DNA from: Nocardia exalbida NBRC 100660
GTDB taxonomy: Bacteria > Actinomycetota > Actinomycetes > Mycobacteriales > Mycobacteriaceae
DNA: 64,000 nt
Direction of reading: 5' to 3'
NCBI RefSeq assembly: GCF_000308575.1
Contig: NZ_BAFZ01000116.1
Coordinates: 57,981-121,980, forward strand
Shown here: positions 1-8,212 of the stretch, piece after piece
How the letters are laid out: every line of letters begins with the position of its first letter
Position numbering within the stretch: the stretch's first letter is position 1
Program-made: the position numbers and the translations under genes
The notes under the pieces: generated by a model
The model's database searches: none
Told to the model about the DNA's origin: nothing
The model's input: the letters and a program-made list of their open reading frames with translations, nothing else

Positions 1-440
1 ACCACGCCGACGACGTTCTGGTTCAGTTCGGCGATGAGCCGGTTCATCGAGCTGATCGGCTGCATCTCGCCGATCTCCTTGGCATCCGCCTTCGGGGTGA
101 GCGCGAGACGCCGTCCGCTGTCGGAGATTTCGTGCGCCACCGAGAGCTTGCTGCCGGAAACCTGGAAGGTCAGCGGCACTTCGGCGACCACGGCTCCGGT
201 ATCGGAGGTCAGCTTGATCTTGGTGCCGTCATCGACCACCGCGAAGGTGCCGTGCTCGACGGCGGTGCTGATGGCCCCGGTCTCGCGCGAGACCGTGGTG
301 CGATAGTCCACCCCCTGCTCGACACCTGCTGTCGTGATCTCTCGATCCGGTTCTACGGGTTGCGCGTTCGCGGCCCCCGCCGTGATGCCCACTGCGGCAA
401 CCGCACCGAGCGTAATGGCGGCAATAGTGCCGAACTTCAT
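1..440 (-). CDS. Exported protein of unknown function, C-terminus outside window
   Basis: The start codon is ATG at 440-438 and the frame stays open to the left edge (146 codons visible), so the C-terminus is missing. Residues 1-27 form a typical Sec signal peptide: a short basic start, a hydrophobic run rich in Ala, Ile and Gly, and an Ala-Asn-Ala-Gln cleavage site. The mature part is polar, rich in Thr, Val and Asp, with no Cys and no motif I recognise. It resembles the many small actinobacterial exported proteins of unknown role. The reading frame, signal peptide and GC3 are seen directly; function cannot be assigned. Confidence 0.75.
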   Translation of the reverse strand, partial: MKFGTIAAITLGAVAAVGITAGAANAQPVEPDREITTAGVEQGVDYRTTVSRETGAISTAVEHGTFAVVDDGTKIKLTSDTGAVVAEVPLTFQVSGSKLSVAHEISDSGRRLALTPKADAKEIGEMQPISSMNRLIAELNQNVVGV

Positions 441-748
441 TCTGGAATTCCTTCTCACCGAGACACCGGCTCCGGAGGCCGGATGGCGTGTGACTGTACA
501 GCGCCCGTGACTTGTTTCCAGATCTGGCGGTCGGCACACACGATCGAGCGGTTCGTTATCCGATTGTGATCACTATGGCTTCGGATGCGCGCACCCAGGT
601 GAATTTCGGGGCGGATCACTATGCCTGGGAAGCAAAACTCGACGCGGACGTGCCGCGTAGTGTAAGCATGGCGTGGTCTTCAATCCGCAAGATTCACAAC
701 TTCGAGTCGCTAGGTGGGTCGAAGGGTTCACAGCTCTGGAGGACGTAC

Positions 749-1393
749 GTGTCGCGCCAACGTGTCCGCGCCGGTATCACCCTGGCCGCCTTCATGGTCG
801 GGACCGGACTGGCGGCCACCCTCGTGGTCGTCGCCGCGCTATCGATGTCCGGCCCCGCCGAGGAGCCGGCCGCAGCCGCCCAGACCGCCACCGCACCAAC
901 CACATCGACACCTCCGCCGACGACCGAGGAACTGCCGACCACCACCGAGCCACTGCCGACCACCTCGGCGATGCGTGGCGCGTCGAACAAGAGCGCCACC
1001 AGCCTGCAGGTGAGCATCGGCGACTGCGTGCAGCTCGGCGGCGCAGGCGGGATCGACAAAACCGCTTGTGGCAGCCCTAACTCCGTCTACAAGGTCATCG
1101 AGAAGGCGCCCGCGAACGCCGCGTGCCCCACCGACGCCGACCACACCTACAACGAAACCCTGCACGGGGCGGCACAGGCCGCGCTGTGCCTGGACATCGA
1201 CTGGGTAGTCGGCGGCTGCATGGAACTGACCCCCGGCAATCCCAAGCGACTGGATTGCGCGGCCCCCGCCCCCGGCGCGGTCCGGGTGATCGACATCAAG
1301 CAGAACACCGTCGACGTCAACGCCTGCGGCTCGGCCGACAGCGGAATCGTCTACCAGCAACGGCATTTCGTCGTCTGCGTCGCGCGGCTCTAG
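749..1393 (+). CDS. Membrane-anchored Cys-containing extracellular protein (LppU/septum-formation-like)
   Basis: The product is 214 aa from a GTG start. The frame is open further upstream, but a GGAGG at 738-742 lies 6 nt before this GTG and decides the start. Residues 8-32 are one transmembrane helix, followed by a Thr/Pro/Glu-rich linker (about residues 35-80) and a C-terminal domain with regularly spaced Cys (GDC, TACG, AACP, ALC, GGC, LDC, NACG, VVC) typical of disulfide-bonded extracytoplasmic modules. This looks like a tandem of the LppU-type Cys domain found in actinobacterial envelope proteins. The topology N-in, C-out is inferred; the ligand is unknown. Confidence 0.75.
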   Translation: MSRQRVRAGITLAAFMVGTGLAATLVVVAALSMSGPAEEPAAAAQTATAPTTSTPPPTTEELPTTTEPLPTTSAMRGASNKSATSLQVSIGDCVQLGGAGGIDKTACGSPNSVYKVIEKAPANAACPTDADHTYNETLHGAAQAALCLDIDWVVGGCMELTPGNPKRLDCAAPAPGAVRVIDIKQNTVDVNACGSADSGIVYQQRHFVVCVARL

Positions 1394-2259
1394 ACCCACC
1401 CCGGCTGCCGTAACGCGGGCATTCCCGTAGACGCTCGCACGGTCAGTTAACAGACATGCGAAGTCTCGTGTCTCGTAGGACGATGGACTCGTAGCGTTAT
1501 CGGTTCCACTGTGGGATATTCAGCGCATTGCCGACCGAAGCTTTGCGCGCATCGCGAACCGAAGGCAATCCCGCGCAATTCGGCCACAAACTCTGAAAAT
1601 GTTTTCCTCCAGATCGTTCCGGCACAAAGACGCCAATAAAAATTACAGTATTCCGGGAAATGACCATTCCGGGTACGCACCGGTACAGGTCGCGGCGTTC
1701 AGTGATCCCGATTGCCTCCCACAGCTCGCCACCGCGGTCCCGGCAATGCCCTCGCAACCTGCACGGGCGGCGAGAACCTCGGCGGTGTAGACCGACGGCA
1801 CCGTGGTGATCAGCGGAATGAGCTCGTCATCCGCCGCTTCCCGCACGAGATCGATATCGGCAGAGGACATCTGCCGAGGTCTGAGCCTCAAATCGCCTGC
1901 TGCTGCGTCCAATTCCGGTACTCGACGTTTCCCGGCCGGCTCCGAGTTCCTCCGCACCAGAAGATGATCGCCGAGCGCGATCTCCACCACCAACGCAAAT
2001 CGTTCGGTGGCACGTGTGCGCGAAACGCCCGAGGCATCGAGCCTGGTGAAGCTGCGTTTTCAACTATCGCGGATCGTCGATGACCCCTACCGCCGGATGA
2101 CGGAACGGAAGCCCACCTCGGGGGAATCGGCTTACCGCAAGGGGTGGGTGGCCGTGCACCCTTGGTGTCCTTTCGGCGCATTCCCGTGTCCATGAGGCTG
2201 GACAGCGTCATCACGACAGCGGGACCGCCCCGCCACACGAACACCGAGGAGCACACCAC
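1394..2259. other. 866-bp gene-poor stretch with lower GC and decayed coding sequence
   Basis: No intact gene is supported here. The part from about 1440 to 1700 is noticeably more AT-rich than the rest of the window, which could mark foreign or decaying DNA. Competing short frames exist on both strands, but none has a convincing start, ribosome site and codon bias over its whole length. The best candidate for former coding sequence, on the minus strand, is listed separately. Confidence 0.6.
1497..2040 (-). pseudogene. Possible frameshifted gene remnant
   Basis: On the minus strand a frame opens after a TGA near 2040 and, between about 1960 and 1740, shows actinobacterial codon use and protein-like sequence (AADDELIPLITTVPSVYTAE). 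Around 1745 that signal appears to move to a neighbouring frame (GELWEAIGITERRDLYRC), so the original gene seems to be broken by a frameshift. There is no start codon with a ribosome site. I do not recognise the family. The alternative is chance open frames in GC-rich DNA. Confidence 0.25.
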
Positions 2260-2544
2260 ATGATGCGAAACCAGCGCTCGACCCGCCGCACCCATCGGCT
2301 CGCCCGCGCTCTCGCGATCGCCGCCGCACCCGCCCTGCTCGGGATGGGCCTGGTGACGGCCGGTGTCGCCCAAGCCGGTCAGGACCAGAACCTGGCGAGC
2401 TGTTCCTGGCCCGATCCGGCGTGCGGCCCGCAGGCGAATCCGGCACCCGGCGGACAGACCAACCTGAACCCCGGCAGGAAACCCGACCACAACCCCGGCC
2501 CGCACCGGCCGCACGCCCGCATCATCGGCGCAGCGGCCCTGTGA
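2260..2544 (+). CDS. Small secreted Pro/Asn/Gly-rich protein
   Basis: The product is 94 aa starting at ATG 2260, with a purine-rich GAGGAGC about 7 nt upstream. Residues 1-40 form a long signal peptide: many Arg (RNQRSTRRTHRLAR), a hydrophobic core and an AQA cleavage site. The mature peptide of about 54 residues has one Cys pair (SCSWPDPACG) and then a Pro/Asn/His/Gly-rich low-complexity tail. Such peptides are common and uncharacterised in Nocardia. The two Cys may form one disulfide; function is unknown. Confidence 0.65.
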   Translation: MMRNQRSTRRTHRLARALAIAAAPALLGMGLVTAGVAQAGQDQNLASCSWPDPACGPQANPAPGGQTNLNPGRKPDHNPGPHRPHARIIGAAAL

Positions 2545-2610
2545 CCGATCGCGGTGCCGGCATGCGGCTGCGCACACTGGCGAGCCGCATCAATGTGCGA
2601 GCCGATCTCC

Positions 2611-2835
2611 TCAGTATTCGAGTTCGGCCCACGGAATGCTGATCGGGAACGGAAAGTCGAACTCGACGCCGTCCGGGTCCCGGTGGGTCCACTCGGCCGC
2701 GAGAATGTAGTTGGCGGTGCGAAGCGGGTGAACCCCGTCCGGAAGCTGCGCATGGCCGATGTCCAGACCGTAAGCGCGGACGGTGGCGATCGCGGCGTAC
2801 CGGACGAGTCCGCCACCGAGCGCAGGAAGCGCGGG
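2611..2835 (-). pseudogene. C-terminal fragment of an unknown protein lacking a start
   Basis: A 74-codon minus-strand frame ends in TGA at 2613-2611 and reads like a genuine protein end (GLDIGHAQLPDGVHPLRTAN, then WTHRDPDGVEFDFPFP), with high GC3. Upstream it is bounded by a TGA at 2838-2836, and between the two there is no ATG, GTG or TTG that could start the visible part. It lies directly behind ccsB. I read it as the surviving 3' end of a decayed gene. A sequencing frameshift near 2840 would be the other explanation. Confidence 0.45.
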
Positions 2836-2842
2836 TCAAGCC

Positions 2843-3808
2843 TCAGTTCAGCCCAGCGTAGGAGTGCAGCCCGCTGATCACCATGTTGATGATGAACAGA
2901 TTGAACAGCATCGCGACGAAGGCGGCGATGTTGATCCAGGCGGCCTTGGTGTCGCGCCAGCCGGAGGTGGCGCGGGCGTGCAGGTAGGCGGCGTAGAGGA
3001 CCCAGGCGATGAAGGAGCAGGTTTCCTTCGGGTCCCAGCCCCAGAAGCGGCCCCAGGCGGCCTCGGCCCAAATGGCGCCCAGGATGACACCGGCGCCGAA
3101 CAGCGGGAAACCGATGATGGTGGCCTTGTAGGCCAGGCGGTCCAGGGTGCGGGCGTCGGGCAGGCGGCGGGCGATGACGCCGAGGACGTTGTCGGACTCC
3201 TGGCCCTCCGGTTGGCGCAGGCGGTAGAGGAACAGCATGCTCGCCACGCCCGCGAACAGGAACACGCCACTGCCCACGCTCACGATGGTGACGTGCACCG
3301 GCAGCCAGAACGACTTCAACGCGGGCACCACGGGCGCGGCGTCGGCGTAGAGCACCGTGCCCGCGAGGAACAGCAGGATCAATACCGGGACGAGCAGGAA
3401 CGCCCACATCGCGCGGTAGCGCTGCTCGCGCAGCAGTACCACCCCGACCAGCACGGCGGCGGCCGTCGCCATGGTGACGAACTCGTACATGTTGCCCAGC
3501 GGGAAGCGGTTGGTCGCGAAGCCGCGCAACACGATCGCGCCGACGTGCAGCACGATGGCGACCATCAGCACCGAGAACGCCATGTTGCCGAGCCGCTCCG
3601 ACAGCGGCCGCCGCGCGGGCTCGACGACCCGGCCGGGGCCCTGCGGTGTCGATCCGCCGCCCACGGTCACCAGTTCACGCTCGCTGACCTGGCGGCTGCG
3701 CGCCGTCGCGTACTGCCAGATCAGCAGTACCAGCACCAGCGCGTACACCACGATCGCCGTCTTGAACGCGAGATCGCTGTACCTGGCGATGGTTTCGTCG
3801 ATCGGCAT
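2843..3808 (-). CDS. ccsB: Cytochrome c biogenesis protein CcsB/CcsA (system II heme handling)
   Basis: This 321-aa integral membrane protein has about eight hydrophobic helices. Near residues 256-262 it carries the tryptophan-rich WGWDPKE signature that binds heme in the cytochrome c synthases, with candidate heme-ligand His residues in neighbouring helices (e.g. LPVHVT around 172). With ResB it delivers heme outside the membrane and attaches it to apocytochrome c. ATG 3808 is preferred over GTG 3814, because GGGAG lies 7 nt before the ATG but only 1 nt before the GTG. The start follows the resB stop by 2 nt, so the pair is translationally coupled. It is the last gene of the hemL operon. Confidence 0.95.
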   Translation of the reverse strand: MPIDETIARYSDLAFKTAIVVYALVLVLLIWQYATARSRQVSERELVTVGGGSTPQGPGRVVEPARRPLSERLGNMAFSVLMVAIVLHVGAIVLRGFATNRFPLGNMYEFVTMATAAAVLVGVVLLREQRYRAMWAFLLVPVLILLFLAGTVLYADAAPVVPALKSFWLPVHVTIVSVGSGVFLFAGVASMLFLYRLRQPEGQESDNVLGVIARRLPDARTLDRLAYKATIIGFPLFGAGVILGAIWAEAAWGRFWGWDPKETCSFIAWVLYAAYLHARATSGWRDTKAAWINIAAFVAMLFNLFIINMVISGLHSYAGLN

Positions 3809-3810
3809 GG

Positions 3811-5457
3811 TCACTCTCCCGTGGTCTCGGCGTGCTCGTCGAGCAGGCGGGCGCGCAACCGGTCGAACTCGCCGCCCCAGCCCGCCTGGTCGGTCCTGGC
3901 CAGCCCGCCCATCTCTACTACAGTGCGTCGTTGGTCTACGGTACCGGCCGTGTCCTCGGCCGGGTAGACCCGCACCCAGATCCGCCTGCGCTTGATCAGC
4001 AGCGAGACCAGCAGGCCCGCCATCATGAACAGCGCGCTCACCAGCACCCACTTCTGCGCGGGATCGTGCGAGACCTGGAGATTGACGAACTCCTGCGCGC
4101 CGTCGAAGGTGACCTTGGTGCCGTTCGGCAGCGTGGTCGACTCGCCGGGGCGCAGATTGACCCTGGCCTCCTTGGCCAGCCGGCCCTGTTTGACCTGCTC
4201 GGGGTCCAGCGCGAACAGCGACTGCGGCTTCCCGGTGTCCAGGCCGGTGTCGCCGCGATAGATGTCGACCGCGACGGCGGGATCGTTCATCGCGGGGAAC
4301 GCCGAGGTCAGCAACGACCCGTGGAACATCGCCGTGGGCGCGAACAACCCCTCGATCGCGATCTGGTTCTTGCGGCGCTCCTCGTCGGTGGCGTACATGC
4401 CACCGGGCGGGTCGATCCGCAGCACGCCGCTGGACAGGAACGTGGAGGCGTCGTCGGGACGCCACTGGATGGACTCGGTGCGGGTCTGGCCGTTGGGGAA
4501 GGTGACCGTGAAGGTCGGCGCGTAGCCGTGACCTTGCAGGTAGAGCCGGTCGCCTGCGACGCGCAAGGGGTGGTTGACCTGCACTTGGGTATCGCGCCAC
4601 GTGTTCGTCCGCAGGTCGTCGCCCGCCTGGTAGGCGAGATTCGCGGTGAACATCTCCGCTTGCCCGTTGGTCAGGTAGTCGGCTCGGAAATCCTTCACCC
4701 GCACGCAGATCGGGGTCATCCCGGTGCCGTCGTTGACGTTGCCCGCCTTGAACGAGTCGAACACCGCGGGCGAGGTGGTGCAGAAGCCGGGGCCGTTGTT
4801 CGCCAGCACGATGACGCTGCCCTCGTAGCCGAACAGCTTGCCCGCCGCGATGGCGATCAGCAGCCCGACCAGCGCCAGATGGAACACCAGGTTGCCGAGT
4901 TCGCGGGTGTAGCCCTTCTCCGCCGAGAGCGCCAGTTCACCCTCGCGGGGGCCGGGGCGGACCACGGTGCGCCAGCCGCGCAGCTGGGCGCGGGCGTGGT
5001 CGGCGAGTTCCCGGGGCGACCGCTCGGCCAGGCCCGAGTAGTGGTGCGGCAGCCTGGTCAGGTTGCGCGGCGCCCGCACCGGCGGTGTGCGCAGCGCGCG
5101 GTAGTGGTCGAGTGTGCGCGGCAGGATGCAACCGACCAGGGAGATGAACAGCAGCACGTAGACGGCGGTGAACCAGAAGCTGGAGAACACGTCGAACAGC
5201 TCGAAGCGGTCCATCCACGGGCCGAGCGTGGGCCGGTCGGCGATGTACTGCTCGACCTTCTGCTCGTTGAGGTTGCGCTGCGGCAGCAACGCGCCGGGAA
5301 TCGCGGCCAAGGCGAGCAGGAACAGCAGCACCAGGGCGGTGCGCATGCTGGTCAGCCCGCGCCAGGTGTTGCGCAGCAATGCCCAGGCCCGTCCGGGCAG
5401 GGATTGGCGCGGCGGCCGCTCGGTGCTTTCGATCGTCGGCTGGTCGGTCACGGTCAT
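3811..5457 (-). CDS. resB: Cytochrome c biogenesis protein ResB (Ccs1)
   Basis: The product is 548 aa. Three transmembrane helices lie in the N-terminal third (about residues 35-55, 95-115, 195-215), followed by a large extracytoplasmic domain and one C-terminal helix (VLVSALFMMAGLLVSLLI) with a short cytoplasmic tail, the usual Ccs1/ResB plan. It forms the heme lyase complex with CcsB. Its ATG overlaps the ccdA TGA in an ATGA quartet at 5457-5454. The partner genes on both sides make the assignment secure. Confidence 0.95.
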   Translation of the reverse strand: MTVTDQPTIESTERPPRQSLPGRAWALLRNTWRGLTSMRTALVLLFLLALAAIPGALLPQRNLNEQKVEQYIADRPTLGPWMDRFELFDVFSSFWFTAVYVLLFISLVGCILPRTLDHYRALRTPPVRAPRNLTRLPHHYSGLAERSPRELADHARAQLRGWRTVVRPGPREGELALSAEKGYTRELGNLVFHLALVGLLIAIAAGKLFGYEGSVIVLANNGPGFCTTSPAVFDSFKAGNVNDGTGMTPICVRVKDFRADYLTNGQAEMFTANLAYQAGDDLRTNTWRDTQVQVNHPLRVAGDRLYLQGHGYAPTFTVTFPNGQTRTESIQWRPDDASTFLSSGVLRIDPPGGMYATDEERRKNQIAIEGLFAPTAMFHGSLLTSAFPAMNDPAVAVDIYRGDTGLDTGKPQSLFALDPEQVKQGRLAKEARVNLRPGESTTLPNGTKVTFDGAQEFVNLQVSHDPAQKWVLVSALFMMAGLLVSLLIKRRRIWVRVYPAEDTAGTVDQRRTVVEMGGLARTDQAGWGGEFDRLRARLLDEHAETTGE

Positions 5458-6290
5458 ATCGGCAAGGTCACCTCGGAGACGAACGCGTCGCGCACCCAGG
5501 CGACGAACTGGTCCCACGCCCCGGTGACCAGCGCGGCGCCGACCGCCACGAGCAACAGGCCCCCGATGATCTGGATGGTGCGGGAATTGCGGCGCAGCCA
5601 CCCCACCCCGCGCAACGCGCTCGCCGAACCGAAGGCCAGCACGACGAACGGCAGACCGAGTCCCAGACAGTAGGCGACGATCAGCGCGACCCCGCGCACC
5701 GCCGTCGTCCCGTCGGTGCCCGCGGCCACGGCCATGACGCCGGAAAGCGTGGGGCCAAGGCACGGTGTCCAGCCCAGCGCGAACACTCCGCCCAGCAGCG
5801 GCGCGCCCATGATGCTGGTGAGCCTGCGCGGCTCCATCCGGGTGTCGCGCTGCAACGCGGGCACCAGGCCGATGAAGACCAAACCCATCAGGATCGTCAC
5901 CACGCCGCCGATGCGTTGCAGCAGTTCACGGTTCACGTTGAGGGTCTGGATGACGCCGAAGACGGTCGCCGTGGCGAGCACGAAGACCACGGTGAAACCG
6001 GCCACGAACAAGCCGGCCGCACCCGCGACCCGCATCCGCCCCGCGCGAAGCGACTCGGCGGCGGTCACCGCTCCTCCGGTACGGCCCCCGGTGGCCTGTG
6101 CGACGGTGGCGGGCGGCGCCTCGGCGCCGACCAGTCCGGCCAGGTAGGAGAGGTAGCCGGGCACGAGCGGCACCACACACGGCGAGGCGAAGGACACCAG
6201 ACCCGCGAGCAGGCACGCGCCGAGCGCCAGCAGCAGCGGCCCGGAGGCCGCCGTCTGCTGGAACGAATCACCGACTCCGGCGAGCACCAT
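5454..6290 (-). CDS. ccdA: Thiol-disulfide transporter CcdA
   Basis: The 278-aa protein has about six transmembrane helices and the two conserved intramembrane Cys of the CcdA/DsbD-beta family: Cys38 in FASPCVVPL and Cys177 in GWTPCLGP. It carries reducing equivalents from cytoplasmic thioredoxin to ResA outside, which keeps apocytochrome CXXCH cysteines reduced. GGGGAGG about 7 nt before ATG 6290 supports this start (a GTG lies one codon upstream). About 40 nt separate it from the small gene upstream; it overlaps resB by four bases. Confidence 0.95.
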   Translation of the reverse strand: MVLAGVGDSFQQTAASGPLLLALGACLLAGLVSFASPCVVPLVPGYLSYLAGLVGAEAPPATVAQATGGRTGGAVTAAESLRAGRMRVAGAAGLFVAGFTVVFVLATATVFGVIQTLNVNRELLQRIGGVVTILMGLVFIGLVPALQRDTRMEPRRLTSIMGAPLLGGVFALGWTPCLGPTLSGVMAVAAGTDGTTAVRGVALIVAYCLGLGLPFVVLAFGSASALRGVGWLRRNSRTIQIIGGLLLVAVGAALVTGAWDQFVAWVRDAFVSEVTLPI

Positions 6291-6330
6291 CACAGGTCCT
6301 CCCCGGTATCCGGCGCGGTGCGCGCAAGCG

Positions 6331-6585
6331 TCACACCGATTCCTCCGGCGTGTCCTCTGGCGATCGTCCGGCGCCGCGGCGCAACGACACCTTGTGCTCG
6401 GTGGCGGTGGGTTCCTCGGCCGCCTCGAATACGGCGAAGTCCAAGAGGGAGTCGGCGGCGACGCTGCGCGGCACGGTGGCGATACCCGCCCACCGGTCGT
6501 CGACGGCCCATCCTCCGCCGATGCGTCGGGCGCCCTGCCGTGGCCGGCAGGCACGCAGGTGGCGGGTACGGCGGTCGCGATTCAC
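6331..6585 (-). CDS. 84-aa hypothetical protein coupled between resA and ccdA
   Basis: This small gene starts with GTG 6585, which overlaps the resA TGA as GTGA, and has an ideal GGAGG 7 nt upstream, so translation is very likely. The N-terminal third is basic (NRDRRTRHLRACRPRQGARR); the middle is more hydrophobic and acidic (ADSLLDFAVFEAAEEPTATE); the tail is charged. There is no signal peptide, transmembrane helix or CXXC. I recognise no family, and I recall no equivalent between the M. tuberculosis counterparts Rv0526 and Rv0527. Position suggests an accessory role in cytochrome c maturation, which is inference only. Confidence 0.6.
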   Translation of the reverse strand: MNRDRRTRHLRACRPRQGARRIGGGWAVDDRWAGIATVPRSVAADSLLDFAVFEAAEEPTATEHKVSLRRGAGRSPEDTPEESV

Positions 6586-7223
6586 TGTGATTCCTCCGCG
6601 GCGATACTTTCGATTACCGGCTGTAGATCCTCGGCCAGCAGGGACCGCAGGAAGACCGCGGCGACCCGGTGTTGCCGGTCGAGGACGAGCGTGGTTGGGA
6701 TGACACTGGTAGGGAAATTCCCGCCGAGCGCCAAGAGCGTGCGCATCGACGGGTCGTAGACGGACGGGTAGCCGACCTTGTTGTCGACCACGAAATCCTG
6801 GGCCTTGTCCTGTTGCGGATCGCGGACGTTGATTCCGAGGAACGCGACGCCTTTGTCCTTGGTCGCCTCGTAGACCTGCTCCAGGGCGGGCGCCTCGGCG
6901 CGGCACGGACCGCACCACTGGCCCCACAGGTTGAGCACCACGACCTTGCCCGCGTAGTCCTCGACCGAGGTGGTCTTGCCCGCCGTCATCAGGTCGGGAC
7001 CGGCCAGTTTGCCGATGGTGCCGCGCGCGGCGGGCGGGTCGTAGCGGATGTCGGTCTTGCCGCCGGGCGAGACGAATTCGAAGGTGCCGCCCGAGGCCAC
7101 CGCGTCCGAACCGGTCGAACAACCCGCGAGCGCGGCGATCAGCGCCACGCACACGAGCAGAACCGGCAGCGCCCGCCCGGTGCGCACCGAGGGGGGGAGG
7201 GGGAACGCGGTGGAGCGGGTCAT
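6582..7223 (-). CDS. resA: ResA-type thioredoxin-like lipoprotein
   Basis: The product is 213 aa. The N-terminus has a lipoprotein signal with the lipobox LAGC (Cys35). A TlpA/ResA thioredoxin fold follows, with the redox pair WCGPC (Cys103, Cys106) and a cis-Pro region (FPTSVIPTT). It reduces the heme-binding cysteines of apocytochrome c on the outer face, receiving electrons from CcdA. The ATG overlaps the upstream phosphatase stop (ATGA), and its own stop overlaps the next small gene (GTGA). Confidence 0.93.
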   Translation of the reverse strand: MTRSTAFPLPPSVRTGRALPVLLVCVALIAALAGCSTGSDAVASGGTFEFVSPGGKTDIRYDPPAARGTIGKLAGPDLMTAGKTTSVEDYAGKVVVLNLWGQWCGPCRAEAPALEQVYEATKDKGVAFLGINVRDPQQDKAQDFVVDNKVGYPSVYDPSMRTLLALGGNFPTSVIPTTLVLDRQHRVAAVFLRSLLAEDLQPVIESIAAEESQ

Positions 7224-8212
7224 GCGCCGTGCACCGACGGGTCCGAGCCGCCCGCGGGCTCGGAGTAGACGATGTCGACGAGCGTGTCGCCGTGGTAGAC
7301 CAGCGAGGTCAGCGACGCGAGCGAGCACTGCCGCTGGCGCGGGTCGTGCCAGAGCCGCTGCCCCTGGAGGAACCGCCGCAGCGTCCACACCGGTAGCTGG
7401 TGCGAGACCAGCACCGCCTCCCGACCGGCCGCTTCGACCCGGGCTTTGTTCACCGCCGCCAGCATGCGGTGCGCGATCTGCAGGTAGGGCTCGCCCCAGG
7501 AGGGGGTGAAGGGATCGCGCAGCTTCCACCAGTGGCGCGGCTTTCGCAGGGCGCCGTCGCCGACCGACACGCGCAGGCCCTCGAAGGTGTTGCCCGCCTC
7601 GATGAGGTTCTCGTCGGTGCGGACGATGATGTCGTGCTGCGCGGCGATCGGCTCGGCGGTCTCCTGGGCGCGCTGCAACGGCGAGGCGATGACCAGCGCG
7701 ATGTCGTGATCGGCCAGGGTCCGCGCGACGGCGGCGGCCTGCGCGCGCCCCGTCACCGACAGGCTGAAGCCGGGCAGGCGGCCGTAGAGGATGCCGTTCG
7801 GGTTGTGCACCTCGCCGTGCCGCAGCACGTGGACGATCGTCTCGATGGCGGCGCCGCCGTCGTGCACCCGCTCGGCGGCGCTGATCCGGCCCTCGGCGCG
7901 TTCCACCGGCTCGGGGGCCTCGTCCTCCGCCGGGCCCTCGGGGGCCTCTTCTCCCCCGGCCTGCGACGTCGTCCCCGCGGACGCGGCGAAGTGAGCGCCC
8001 GCGTCGACCAGGCTGGATGCCACGGGCTCGGTGGTCGCGGACCGGGTCGCGGCGGCGAACTGCTCACCCGCGTCGATCACGGTCGCCTCCGCGACCGGGT
8101 CGACGACCGATGCGACGGCGACCGCGCCGTTGGTCGCGGTCACGTCCGGCTCGGCGGACGGCTTGGCCGGCTCGCGCCGGTCGGCATCGGGCTGATCGAG
8201 GTCGGAGGTCAC
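7220..8212 (-). CDS. Histidine phosphatase (phosphoglycerate mutase-like) family protein
   Basis: The 330-aa protein starts with GTG 8212, overlapping the hemL stop as GTGA. About 120 N-terminal residues are low-complexity, rich in Ala, Glu, Pro and Thr and probably disordered. The catalytic domain then begins with VLRHGEVHN, where RHG holds the phospho-accepting His, and ends with the second His in VSHQLPVW. The corresponding mycobacterial gene (Rv0525 in my recollection) also sits between hemL and resA. Substrate is unknown; the operon suggests a link to heme or cytochrome metabolism without proving it. Confidence 0.85.
   Translation of the reverse strand: MTSDLDQPDADRREPAKPSAEPDVTATNGAVAVASVVDPVAEATVIDAGEQFAAATRSATTEPVASSLVDAGAHFAASAGTTSQAGGEEAPEGPAEDEAPEPVERAEGRISAAERVHDGGAAIETIVHVLRHGEVHNPNGILYGRLPGFSLSVTGRAQAAAVARTLADHDIALVIASPLQRAQETAEPIAAQHDIIVRTDENLIEAGNTFEGLRVSVGDGALRKPRHWWKLRDPFTPSWGEPYLQIAHRMLAAVNKARVEAAGREAVLVSHQLPVWTLRRFLQGQRLWHDPRQRQCSLASLTSLVYHGDTLVDIVYSEPAGGSDPSVHGA

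Noticed and set aside
2379..3407. 342-codon Arg/Pro-rich frame antisense-parallel to ccsB
   Set aside because: Out-of-frame reading of ccsB and its flank on the same strand; composition is non-protein-like, and the ccsB frame explains the sequence.
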